Source: Nematostella vectensis (lineage: Eukaryota; Cnidaria; Anthozoa; Actiniaria; Edwardsiidae). Taken from it: DNA of 64,000 nt. Within the stretch, counting starts at the first letter, position 1. Every line of letters starts with the position of its first letter. A program made the translations under genes and the position numbers. The stretch lies in NCBI RefSeq assembly GCF_932526225.1, contig NC_064045.1:11836442-11900441 (forward strand), read 5' to 3'. Below are positions 30,382 to 41,300 of this stretch, piece by piece. The notes under the pieces are model-generated. The model made no database searches. It was given only the letters and a program-made list of their open reading frames with translations, and was not told the origin of the DNA.

Positions 30382-32195
30382 TCAAACCCCTGTTTGCCGC
30401 TCTCGAAAGAATCCTTTGTCGGTACAACACTCCTTGACGGTAACAGTGACAAAGTTGGCCGTAACGTCCGTGATTACGATTTGATCAATAAGGGGTTTGT
30501 GCCAGAAGCGAAAATCCCGCGTCTCGGGTGGTAAAATCGTTGTTGCTGACTCGCCCGCGCTGGGAATTCGCGCGGATTCGAAGACACCGGTTGTGGTGCC
30601 GTTTTTTTGAGCGGGTTCGGGACTCTTGGTAACTTTGAAACTTGGGATGCTTTTGATTTCGGAGACCCGTGTAGTTTCCGCCGTGCTTGAGCTAAGCCGA
30701 GGAATTTTATACCGCTTGTCACCGTTTGAAAGTTCTCTGTTAGGTTTTAACTCACTGTCTTTTTTGTCCAGGACATTTGTCTCAGTTGAGGTGCGCCCAC
30801 CAGTAACCGACACTTTTCGATGATGATCTTTCTCTTCCTTATGGTGTCGGAACTGAAAGTCCTTGTAGACCAATGCGGAATCAGTGGGTATTTTTGCAGT
30901 TTCGTGTTTATTTGCTATATCCACTCCTGATTGACTTCCCGTCCCTCTAAGCCCCGTCTCCCTCCCCCCAGGGCTTTTAACAGGAACAAACTGGAAGTCG
31001 CTTGCGCGCTTTGGCGAATTGATTTTTAGAAAATTATCTGAAGGCGATGATCCAGAAAGGTTAAATAACTGTTTCGGCGGGTCCGGTGAAGGTGTTTTTA
31101 AAATCTCTCTTATGTTATGCGGAGTCGGTTTGCTTTTCTCTGGTTTTGGCTGCTGTGTTTGCGTTTCTGCACAAGATACCGGTGTACTTAAAGTGGCTAT
31201 ATGGCTCTGTTTCACGGCTGAGTGAACGGTTGGGTTTGAATGTGTAAATTCTTGGTCTGGGACCGTTGGCTCTGGTGATATGGAGGAATAGGAGCTTGCA
31301 CTCGATGTAATATTTCCATCAGTGATTGTCAAGTCAGAATTATAGCTGGAATCGCTGCTCTCGCTTTCCCGCATCGGTCGGCCGGACCTGCGCGCTCCCT
31401 CGAACCCCCATTCCAGACCCGGATCCGAGCGAATATTATAGCTGGTTCCCTAGAAATCAAAACCAGCTGATCAAAACACCACAATCTCACGTCACTTCTC
31501 CAAATTATTTATAAATGACAAAATACTTAATCTCCCTACAGAATTTTGATAAAGGGATGTTTAATAAACCCAATAGCATTATTCATATCAGGTCAGTTCA
31601 CCACCGTGATATAACAACTTCACTTACCGAATCTGACTTCGTTTTCTTCGCAGTCTCGCTTATTCCACGTTGCCATCGCGGTTTCTTACCTCGCCTTCTA
31701 CGACTAGAAATACAACATAGAGCTGCATTAAAAACATTACGAATGACAAAGCGAGATAGGGTTGAAATTCAAAAGAGTTTCTACATAGAAAAACATCAGA
31801 TTATGACGACATCTCGAAATTGATTACCTGTTTTCAAACGCGAGTAACAGTCTACCATCCAATATATTTTCCGCCGGTTCCCATGTGTTATATCTAATAA
31901 AAATAAAGACAGTTTAAAATGGAACTCTGAGGAATTATTCTTCATAAATTTCAGTAAGAATTTATACTCACTTCGCCGACCATCCGCGCCATTTGACTAA
32001 ATATTCAATTTGTCCCTGAAATCATATGTGAAGTTTTAGTGCGAAGCCCGTAAACAGTTCGCGAATTAGCTTATGTATTTGTACCTTTCGGGTTCTTTTC
32101 TTGAGAATACACTCCGCAGCAAAGATTCCTTCTGCTGGAGGAATTGGCTCGTTTTCTTTCGCTTCTGCCGCTACTTCTGTGCTTGTAACGTCCAT
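30382..32195 (-). CDS. CBX: Polycomb CBX protein: N-terminal chromodomain and C-terminal Pc box
   Basis: Five exons, all GT/AG and phase-consistent: 32085-32195, 31972-32015, 31828-31893, 31628-31703 and 30382-31449, giving 454 aa. The chromodomain spans roughly residues 22-75: IFAAECILKKR, then IEYLVKWRGWSAKYNTWEP and ENILDGRLLLAFE, with the aromatic cage positions Phe/Trp/Trp present. This module reads H3K27me3. A basic patch RRRRGKKPRWQRG follows. The middle is Ser/Pro/Lys-rich and disordered. The C-terminus FWHKPLIDQIVITDVTANFV then TVTVKECCTDKGFF is the Pc box that binds RING1 in PRC1. The protein is nuclear and acts in Polycomb silencing. The N-terminal ATG and the C-terminal stop are both clear; the paralog within CBX2/4/6/7/8 is not resolved, as expected outside vertebrates. 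Confidence 0.92.
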
Positions 32196-34690
32196 GACTG
32201 TATGAGAAATTCAATATTGCTTGACCTGAGGGGATTTCGTATTTTCATTCAGTCAGCCATCCTATAATACTAACCAAAACAAAAGGTTATGACGTCACTG
32301 CTTGTGGGCGCTCTTGAAATCCGTCACCCGAAAGAGTAAGAGTGGGCTTCTTATGACCAAAACTCTGTTTGTAGGGGCTTTGCTGTCTAAATTATTCTGA
32401 TTTTTTTTAAAGAATACGTCTTTATTAACTGTGTTATATATAAATGTGTACTATAATTTTTATAGCTTACATAACGTAGAATACCACCACTATTTTTCTT
32501 TTTGTGTTTTCTCGAAGTTTCCATTAGCAATCTGCATTATTTTCCCGTTGCGTACCATTATTGTAACCTCGAAGAAACTGTACAAATGATCTTAGATTTT
32601 TTGAAAAATATTCATAATTTGGAAAATTGCTATAAAATAGACAAAAATTTACACAACGTTTCTTTTCTTTTCAAAGTGAATTTTGGTACTGTGTTGCCAC
32701 ACACGTGTTGGGGGTATGGTATGTTAAATACACTTCTATCTTTTACAATTATTTTTCCCATGCCATGGTTAAATACGTCAGCATTACGTATTTTTTAAAG
32801 ACATTTAACGAGAGGAATAAATAGAATAGAATAAAGAATAAAGTGTTTTGATTAACAGTTCGCGTATCACGTAATAAGTAAAATCACTTTACTTTAGTGA
32901 TTCGACAACTATCTTTGTACGGGAAGAGGAACTAACCGCGGGATATTTAGAACATTTTTGAAATTGAAATAGCAAAATGCATTTTTTCATAATTGACCTC
33001 ATAGAATTCTGTTTAAAAAAAACAACAAATATTTTTAAGCAGAAAAAGTTAACTTTATCTTTTGTAAATATCAATTAACTCGACTAATTTACTGCGTCAT
33101 GACTCATGTTAGCTGATTTTGCTTAGCTTGCATTTTACCAAGATGTGATATCCACGTGTTAAGGCTTGTCATGCCTCTATTTATATCCATATAAAGGCAA
33201 ATCTGCTAATGTAATGTTGAAGTTTTTTTGGCTTATCTTGCATTTCTTTACGTGCTTGTATAACCTAGTCTTAACGTTAATATATGCTTTAGCAAACGCT
33301 AATTCATTCAAGGTTTGCATTTTATTTCTTTATCTTTTTTCAATTATGTATGTGATCTTAATGTGCTTAGAACAGTCATGGCTATAGTACTCAAGCGAAA
33401 ATGGGAAATCTATTACATATCATGTAATTTTGCAGTTTATTAAACTCCTTACCTTGTAGTCGTAAGGTGTCTTTTTATATACAGTTGGTGCCTATTTGGC
33501 GAATCACCATAACGCCTCGCTTATGTAAGAGAAAAATCGTGAATAATTGCCTCCAATGAATAAACACCTCGTTTAACAAGTTTAAGAGGAAAATAATTAA
33601 TAAGGCATCCATCGAATAAGCGCCTGGCCTAAACCTAAACGTGTTGCAAAATATACTTTAATTTGATAACTAGTCTGGGTGTTGTTTATTAGAAAGGAAA
33701 TAACGAAAACTGTCAGTATAACCTGCAAAGATATCTTATCATTGAAAGCTTGTTCTGTTATGGTTTTGAGGAAATTTTCACTCCTTTTAAGTTGTAAAAC
33801 AGCACTTTTTTTATCTAGAGAAAAAACGCGATCTTGAAAAAAGGATGACCGCCTCCCCCCCCCCCCCCCCCCCCCCTCCCGTATGACTTCTAAGAAGAAC
33901 CCCAAAAACAATATCAGAAGCTTGTGTTGTTGTGATCGCTTTTGAAATGTTTATAACTCATGGATGAAAGATAAATATTAACAAGGCTTTTCACTTTTTG
34001 TTCTTCATAGGATACTTCAATTAAACAACTACAATTTAATAGTTTTGAAATCTCAAGGATTGCTCAAACCTAACATTTTGGTATTTTTGAAAAACAAGCA
34101 ATTTCGTAAACTTGGGGTTGGGTGATGCGAAAATATTATTCGCATAATAAACGTAAGAATAAAGATTGTATCTTCTGGTAATACTTTATCTATTAAACTT
34201 AAAACATTTTTCCAATGGCCTGAATAGTGTTTTGAATTTAGAGAATCTATTTAAGCGCGATTATATTTTGTAAAGCGTATCATTAGAATTATTTTTAACT
34301 TAGTGTTTTTATCTGTATTATATGAAAATAATAACATTTTTTTGTTAAATTTTACTCAATGTAAATTGCGCAATGCAATATTTTTTAAATAAGCTATCTA
34401 TGTATCACACTTGTGGTAGTTTCAGAAATTGTAAACAGCTCTTGGATATCTAAACCACAATTGTTGTACTTTATAGATAAGAACAATAAGTTTGGGGATC
34501 CGCTTTAGGCAGTGCCTAAATATATCTAGTATGGTTTGTCTGTCGCATACAGATGAAAAACACAAAGCCTTAAGCACCGTGCAAAGCGCCAGTATTTGCT
34601 TACAAGACGCGGGTCCATCTTAGCCGGCACTGTTGTATACACCATGCTAGGAGGTGCGGTTAAGTAGTTTGCCAACATTTCCTTTGTTTT
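32196..34690. other. AT-rich intergenic DNA upstream of CBX
   Basis: Contains the CBX promoter near 32196-32350 and then AT-rich DNA with no supported gene. A pyrimidine run with about 30 C lies near 33847-33877. Words such as ATGAATAAACACCTCG and GAATAAGCGCCTGG at 33555-33625 look like a worn inverted-repeat transposon end. Confidence 0.5.
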
Positions 34691-34714
34691 TGACTCTATT
34701 ATTATTATCGACAT

Positions 34715-35093
<379 letters not shown>

Positions 35094-35131
35094 ATTATAA
35101 TTTTATTTGCCTGTATTCTGTATTCTAATAG

Positions 35132-35410
35132 GGGACTTGCGCTAAGAGATCACGTGACCTTTCTGGGTGGCAGATTAGAAACAAAGTAATCAAACAAAAA
35201 AAATCAGAAATTACTACGCCCGTCACACGAGAGCACGACGAAACAATAAAATCTTTAAACGAGACTAAACTCTTTCTGACAGAAAAAATTTCTGGCATTT
35301 TGGTAAGTGCTAAATAAGTTGCTTTTTGTTGCTGTTATTTTCCCGCTAAAAGCCTGAGCGCGCGCTAGTTTGCCACCCAAACAGTCACGTGATCTCTTAG
35401 CGCAAGTCCC
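35132..35410. mobile_element. MITE, ~280 bp
   Basis: GGGACTTGCGCTAAGAGATC with ACGTGAC at the left end is matched in reverse complement by GTCACGTGATCTCTTAGCGC ending AAGTCCC at 35410. An inner GGGTGGCA/TGCCACCC pair extends the inverted repeat to about 45 bp. No coding sequence. Confidence 0.8.
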
Positions 35411-35432
35411 GTATTACAGGACGGGAGCGTCC

Positions 35433-35870
35433 CTGGCGCCCGTTTCTTGAAACACTCGAGAATTCTCGGGCCCGCAAACTTTATTTTGCATTTTTGCTAA
35501 AAATTTCGCATGTTTTCCTTTTTGAAAACCGCTTTCATGTTTTAGAACAGTTTGAACTTCCTCTTGGTTCGTATTCGAAATGATTATGCTCAAAGAGGGC
35601 TATTTTCGAAGTTTTGCTGAAGACAAAAAGTTAACCGAAATGTTGCGGATGAGTGAGAGGTCCCATGTGAATTTCGGGCCCGAGAAGTTTGAGAAAATCT
35701 ATAAAGAGGATCATCCTTCACAATAATCTTTGTGGTAAAATACGATGTTTGACGATATTTCAACACATTTAGATACCATAAATTTTATAGGAATTAGCCA
35801 GCTTTTCAAATTTTAAGAATAAAACGTCTCGGGCCCGAGAATTATCGGGTGTTTCGAGAAACGAGCCAGC
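35433..35870. mobile_element. MITE, ~440 bp
   Basis: CTGGCGCCCGTTTCTTGAAA, CACTCGAGAATTCTCGGGCC at the left is matched by GGGCCCGAGAATTATCGGGT and GTTTCGAGAAACGAGCCAG at the right. The CTCGGGCCCGAG word is repeated inside. Non-coding. Confidence 0.75.
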
Positions 35871-35967
35871 CTTGTGGCCTACCTAATCGGATGCGGACAA
35901 TGCGGATCTAAAAGCTTGCCACACAATGATAAATTACTGCCGTTTAGACCATAAAGTAGGCCTGACG

Positions 35968-36252
35968 TACAATGCTGGACAAAACTAGTTGTCGCGTCCC
36001 TAAAAAAGGCGGATTTTTCGATATCTATCGTTAGTCGACTAGCTTTTTCCCAAGACAATTTACATTGAAACCCGGCCCCTTCCCCTCTTTCAATGTTGGA
36101 TGTAACCGTACTCAAATGCTGAGAAAGACAGCCCGAATTGAACAACATTGTACTGGGGGGGGAGGGGGAGAAGCGCACAGGAGTGGGTAACATTGAACCC
36201 CCTATGCAGTGAAAAATCAAAAAAGGCGACAACAGTTTTGTCCAGCATTGTA
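35968..36252. mobile_element. Tc1/mariner-type MITE with TA flanks, 285 bp
   Basis: TACAATGCTGGACAAAACT at the left and AGTTTTGTCCAGCATTGTA at the right are perfect inverted ends, each including a TA, the target of Tc1/mariner transposases. GTTGTCGC/GCGACAAC extends the pairing. No coding sequence. Confidence 0.85.
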
Positions 36253-37790
36253 GTTTCTATCGCAATAATAGCTGCGTTAGAGTCCTCCGGTCTGAACCTC
36301 GAATTGCATGTGGTGTTAAATGCTATTAAAAAAGATTAGAAAGTTGAATTTTACCTTAAGCACAAAAGCAAATGTCTCCAAGCGAAATCCAAAGTGCAAG
36401 AACAATCGCTCAATGAATACAATATTTTTTTTTATATTAACGTCTAATTTCCAGATGAGGCTGAGCCGTTCTTATTTTTGAAAAATTATAAGATTGGAAA
36501 TGTTTTTAAATATGTTTTTAGAACTCAGATTTTAGAAAAAGTAATACCCAATAATGTATTGGAGAGATAATTACACAAATAATCAATTAAAAGAAACAAA
36601 TCTCAGGGTTCTTATAAAAAAGTGTACCGTGAGTAGAGCAAGTAAAGGCGTAACAACACTTTAGTAATAGACGGTCTTTGAACTTCCATTTCAGCCCCTG
36701 AAAAATTGCCTGCTGGCGCCTTTAATTTAGGATTGAAAACCTATTTACGCTCAGGGAATCTTACAGAAGATAAGATTCTTGCAGTTACGTCACTACGTAC
36801 CAGGTATTGATTTGCTCGCCCACGGTATCTTCGGTATTAACACACGCCAAAACTAATTTTAATCACTCAATCATCTAACACCCACCCACACTTCAGGAAA
36901 ATCATTATGGTAGCATCCTTTTGAATAGTTATTTCGATTTATATTGAGTGGGCTGGTTTGCGTGGTACGGGCTGATATGTAAATACGTCAGTGGGAAAAT
37001 CCTATTGACAAAAAAAAATAACACAAATTTCCGCCAGTGCATCCTGTTTGAAGATCCTTTTTTCATCAGGGAACTAAAATAGTGAACATTTGATATCTGA
37101 CAAGAGTCGGTGTCGTCTCACAAAAATTCGAGCAAGCTAGTTAATCTCTCTTCACAAAAAAATCGAACGAACAAACAATAGCTAAATGGCAAAGCGAAAT
37201 TCCAGAGAGAAAAATATATGTAGCAAACTGATCGCGAAATAAATATCGAGCAGGAAAACACTTCTAGCTTACCCATCAGATATCAAATGGTGAAAATCGG
37301 TGTGTGAAAATCGGTGCGAAGTATAGGCACGAGCGGAAAAAGGAAGCAAAGAGGGAAGGGACAGTGCGGCTTTCTTCCTTCGCAGTGATTTCACACGAGC
37401 GGTTTGGCTTGTCTCCGTTTTCTTTCCCGTTTTCGCTTCCTTCGTCTATCACAAGCCGGCTTAAAGAAGGCTAATCACGCCGCCATCTTAAGCTTCCGCT
37501 AAATACCGAGTCACTTAAAGAATCCATCTCTTCGGCTCGTGTTTGGCCGATTTTCACTTGTGCTGCGCTTGTGTTTGATCGACTGTAACTTGTGTTGCGC
37601 TTGTATGTTTGATCGATTCTAGCTTGCTTTTAAAAATTATTACGAGTAATTAACCACACATTTTATCAACATAATTTAATATTCCTTGAGCTCAAGACCA
37701 TTGTATGATGTTTTGCAAATTTTCGCTGTATAAACGCTTTCGTTGTTCACGCTGTGTCAATGATGTTTAATACCTTCGAGATACGACATA
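36253..37790. other. AT-rich intergenic DNA, nothing recognised
   Basis: No supported exon. Two short similar stretches (GTGTTTGGCCGATTTTCACT / GTGTTTGATCGACTGTAACT near 37540-37620) suggest a small local duplication. Confidence 0.5.
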
Positions 37791-37799
37791 TAGACATAG

Positions 37800-38300
37800 A
37801 TTTCTTGTAAAACCTAGACGCTACTTTGCCAAAAGCCAAAGTTTTGCAAAACTAGACCATATCCTTGATTATTGGTTTCCTGTTTCTCAGGACATTCTCA
37901 CCCGACAAATAGGCTAAGTTTTGCAAAACTAGACGCTATCCAATTTATCTGGTTTCCTATTTCTCTCGACATTCTCATACGACAAATGGGCAAAGTTTTG
38001 CAAAACTATATGCTATCATCCCTGTGTTCTGTTTTCCTGTTTCTCTCCACATTCTCACACGACAAATAGGCAATGTTTTGCAAAGCTAGACGCTATCCTT
38101 GTTTTCTGGTTTCCTGTTTCTTTCCACAATCTCACGTGACAAACTTTTGCAAAACTAGACGCTATCCTTGTTTTCTGGTTTCCTGTTTCTCTTCACATTC
38201 TCACGCGACAAATAGGTAAAGTTTTTCAAAACTAGACGCTATTCTTGTTTTCTGGTTTCCTGTTTCTTGCGACATTCTCACACGACATATAGACAGAGTT
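37800..38300. repeat. ~75-bp tandem repeat, about six copies, running into the last anoctamin exon
   Basis: Units contain GCAAAACTAGACGCTATCC, TTGTTTTCTGGTTTCCTGTT and CACATTCTCACGCGACAAAT. The last copy (about 38232-38300) encodes the C-terminal residues of the anoctamin and its stop codon on the minus strand, so the present C-terminus derives from repeat sequence. Confidence 0.9.
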
Positions 38301-41300
38301 CTGCGACCCCTCCCCCCCTTCGTCCCGCTCCCTATGCAACATCTTCTGCGCTATGTACTTTTCGTGTTTCATGCGGATTTCCAGCGAGTACGGTACATCC
38401 GGGACCAGCCAGTTTATCAGGAAGACCGTAAAGATGACTAGGTACTGGAAGATAATCACGAAAGCGAGGCGGGCCGCCAGGACGTAATAGAACTGTCGGC
38501 TGTACATGTATGGGCTCGTGGACTCGAAATACTCTTTGTACCTGAACGGGACAAACGAGTGTTCGTCTTACCAAGCAAAATTTAAAGGTGTTCATGGGTT
38601 TCCTGTGGTTGTACTGTCTTTCGATTCCTCCTCGTGGTAACCTGGGGCCGGTTCCTAGAAAGCAGGTTAGCGCCAACCCAGGGATAAATACGGCTATCTC
38701 GACATTTGAATGGATAAAAAAGGGCATTCATCCCTGGGTTAGCGTTAACCTTTCTAGGAACTTGGCCATGAACTGCCTTCGCAGGCTAGCGTGACTACGG
38801 TTTGTCGTATGGATGTGGATGTAACGACTTTGATTGCGTGACTCACCTGCAGTACGTGTTGCCAGAGGAATGTAAGGCCTTCGATTGCGTGACTTACCTG
38901 TAGTACTTGTTGTCATATGAATGTAACGCCTTTGATTGCGTGACTCAACTGCAGTACGTGTTGCCATAGGAATGTAAGGCCTTCGATTGCGTGACTTACC
39001 TGTAGAACTTGTTGTCATATGGATGCAACGCCTTTGATTGCGTGACTCAACTGCAGTACGTGTTGCCATAGGAATGTAAGGCCTTCGATTGCGTGACTTA
39101 CCTGTAGTACGTGTTGTCATATGGATGCAACGCCTTTGATTGCGTGATTCAACTGCAGTACGTGTTGTCATATGGATGTAACGCCTTTGATTGCGTGACT
39201 CAACTGCAGTACGTGTTGTCATATGGATGTAATGGAGTGTGTACGTAGCTGCTTTGTCTCCTATTATCTTTGTTCTACAAAGGAGTTCTTTTGTCTCTAT
39301 TCTTCTCGTTCTTTGTGTCAAGGTGCAGATATTGTTCATTTGCCCAATCAAATTGCAGTTTTTAAGAGCTGCGTACTGACCCATGTAATGTCTTTGATTG
39401 CGTGACTCACCTGCAGTACGTGTTGTCATATGGATGTAACGCCTTTGATTGCGTGAATCAACTGCATCACGTGTTGTAATATAGATGTAGATTGCGTGAC
39501 TCAACTGCAGTACGTGTTGTCATATGGATGTAACGCCTTTGATTGCGTGACTCAACTGCAGTACGTGTCGTTATATGGGTGTAACACATTTGATTGCGTG
39601 ACTCACCTGAACCGTACTGTTGTTACATGGATGTAACGCCCGTGATTGCGTAACTCACCTGCAGTACGTGTGGTCATATAGATGTAACGTCTTTGATTTC
39701 GTGACTCATCTGCAGTACGTGTTGAACATGAATGAAACGCCTTTGATTGCGTGATTTATAGATGAAACGCCTTTTATTGCGTGACTCACCTGAAATAAGT
39801 TTTGTCATACGCATTTAACGTCTTTGATTGCGTGATTACCTGCAGTACATACGTGTTGTTATATGGACGTAACGCCTTTGATTGCGTGATTTATGGATGT
39901 AACGCCTTTTATTGCGTGACTCACCTGCAATAAGTGTTGTCATACGCATGTAACGTCTTTGATTGCGTGACTCACCTGCAATAAGTGTTGTCATACGCAT
40001 GTAACGTCTTTGATTGCGTGACTCACCAGCAATAAGTGTTGTCATACGCATTTAACGTCTTTGATTGCGTGACTCACCTGCAGTACGTGTTGTTACATGA
40101 ATGAAACGCCTTTGATTGCGTGACTCAACTGCACCGTACTGTTGTTATATGGATGTAACGGCCGCGATTTCGTGACTTACCTGCAGTACGTGTTGTTATA
40201 TGGTAAATTCTGGAATGGATCCTGCGGTAAGGACTGCCTCTCAAAATCACGCACGTTGAAGGACGACAAACTGTTGTTGACGTATCCATTCAGTGACCCG
40301 TCTGGGCTGTACGCTACGGTATACACCAGCCTAGAAGGAAATTTAATGTCACGTGACAGATATAAGAAACTGTTTCACGTGACCCGTCTGGGCAGTACGC
40401 TACGGTATACAACCAGCCTAAAAGGAAATGTCACGTGACACAGATAGGGAACTGTCTTGTATCACGTGATGCCAGAACTGCGTATAGAAAAATTACATGA
40501 CACATGTCAGGGAAGGAATTGTCACTGAGGAGGTGGCAATCCTCGTCGCTGTGATAATGCAAGCACAAATTGATAGGTGCTTGTATTTTTCATAACAAAT
40601 ACAGCTATTAGCATATTGGGAGAGTACCTTAGGACATCATTAAGTCTATTGGGGCACAATTGAGTGCCGTGCTTATGGATAATTGCAAGCAAAGGTGGAT
40701 TTATTGGGATTTTATTTTGTTTGGCTTTGTCCCGGATGATAAAACAATTTTTAAAATAGTGTTTACACTGCTATACTGGGTCTGTATGACCTGGAATTGA
40801 TTTGTTTCGCTTTGGGATGAGAAGACAAACTGACTGTTGGGAGAGGCGTGCTGACTGGCCCTCCCGGGCGAATTTTTCCATGTTTCTCCAAGAATGCTTT
40901 GCAATGTTTTATGTCATGGCAGCAAGATGGTTTCAAAGCCTTCACGGAGTGAAAACATTGTGTTTTGAGGCCATGGACTTACTTGGATGATCAAAATAAA
41001 AGCATTTTGAAATTTGTCAAAGAACCTGAGCTATTATTTGGCTGAAAATTACTTAGTAGTTGCTATCACCTTATATAGATGCAAATCTTCAAGACCACTT
41101 ATCCCTTAGACTGATACCTGATTCATGATAGACTGATTCATCTCGTTGTGAACATTTTGCATTTATGCATTTTTTTGGTTGTGGGTACTTCCCAAAGCCG
41201 ATACAGGCCGGTTGAGTTGGTAATGGGATAAAATCAAAACGTATAAGCCTGAAAACAAAATAATAACATTATCCTATAACTTACCGTGGGATAAACTCAG

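Noticed and set aside
38728-39504. 258-codon minus-strand frame with repeated [11 protein letters not shown] words
   Set aside because: It is the 51-bp intronic array read in a frame different from the anoctamin exon it derives from; no start context or domain.
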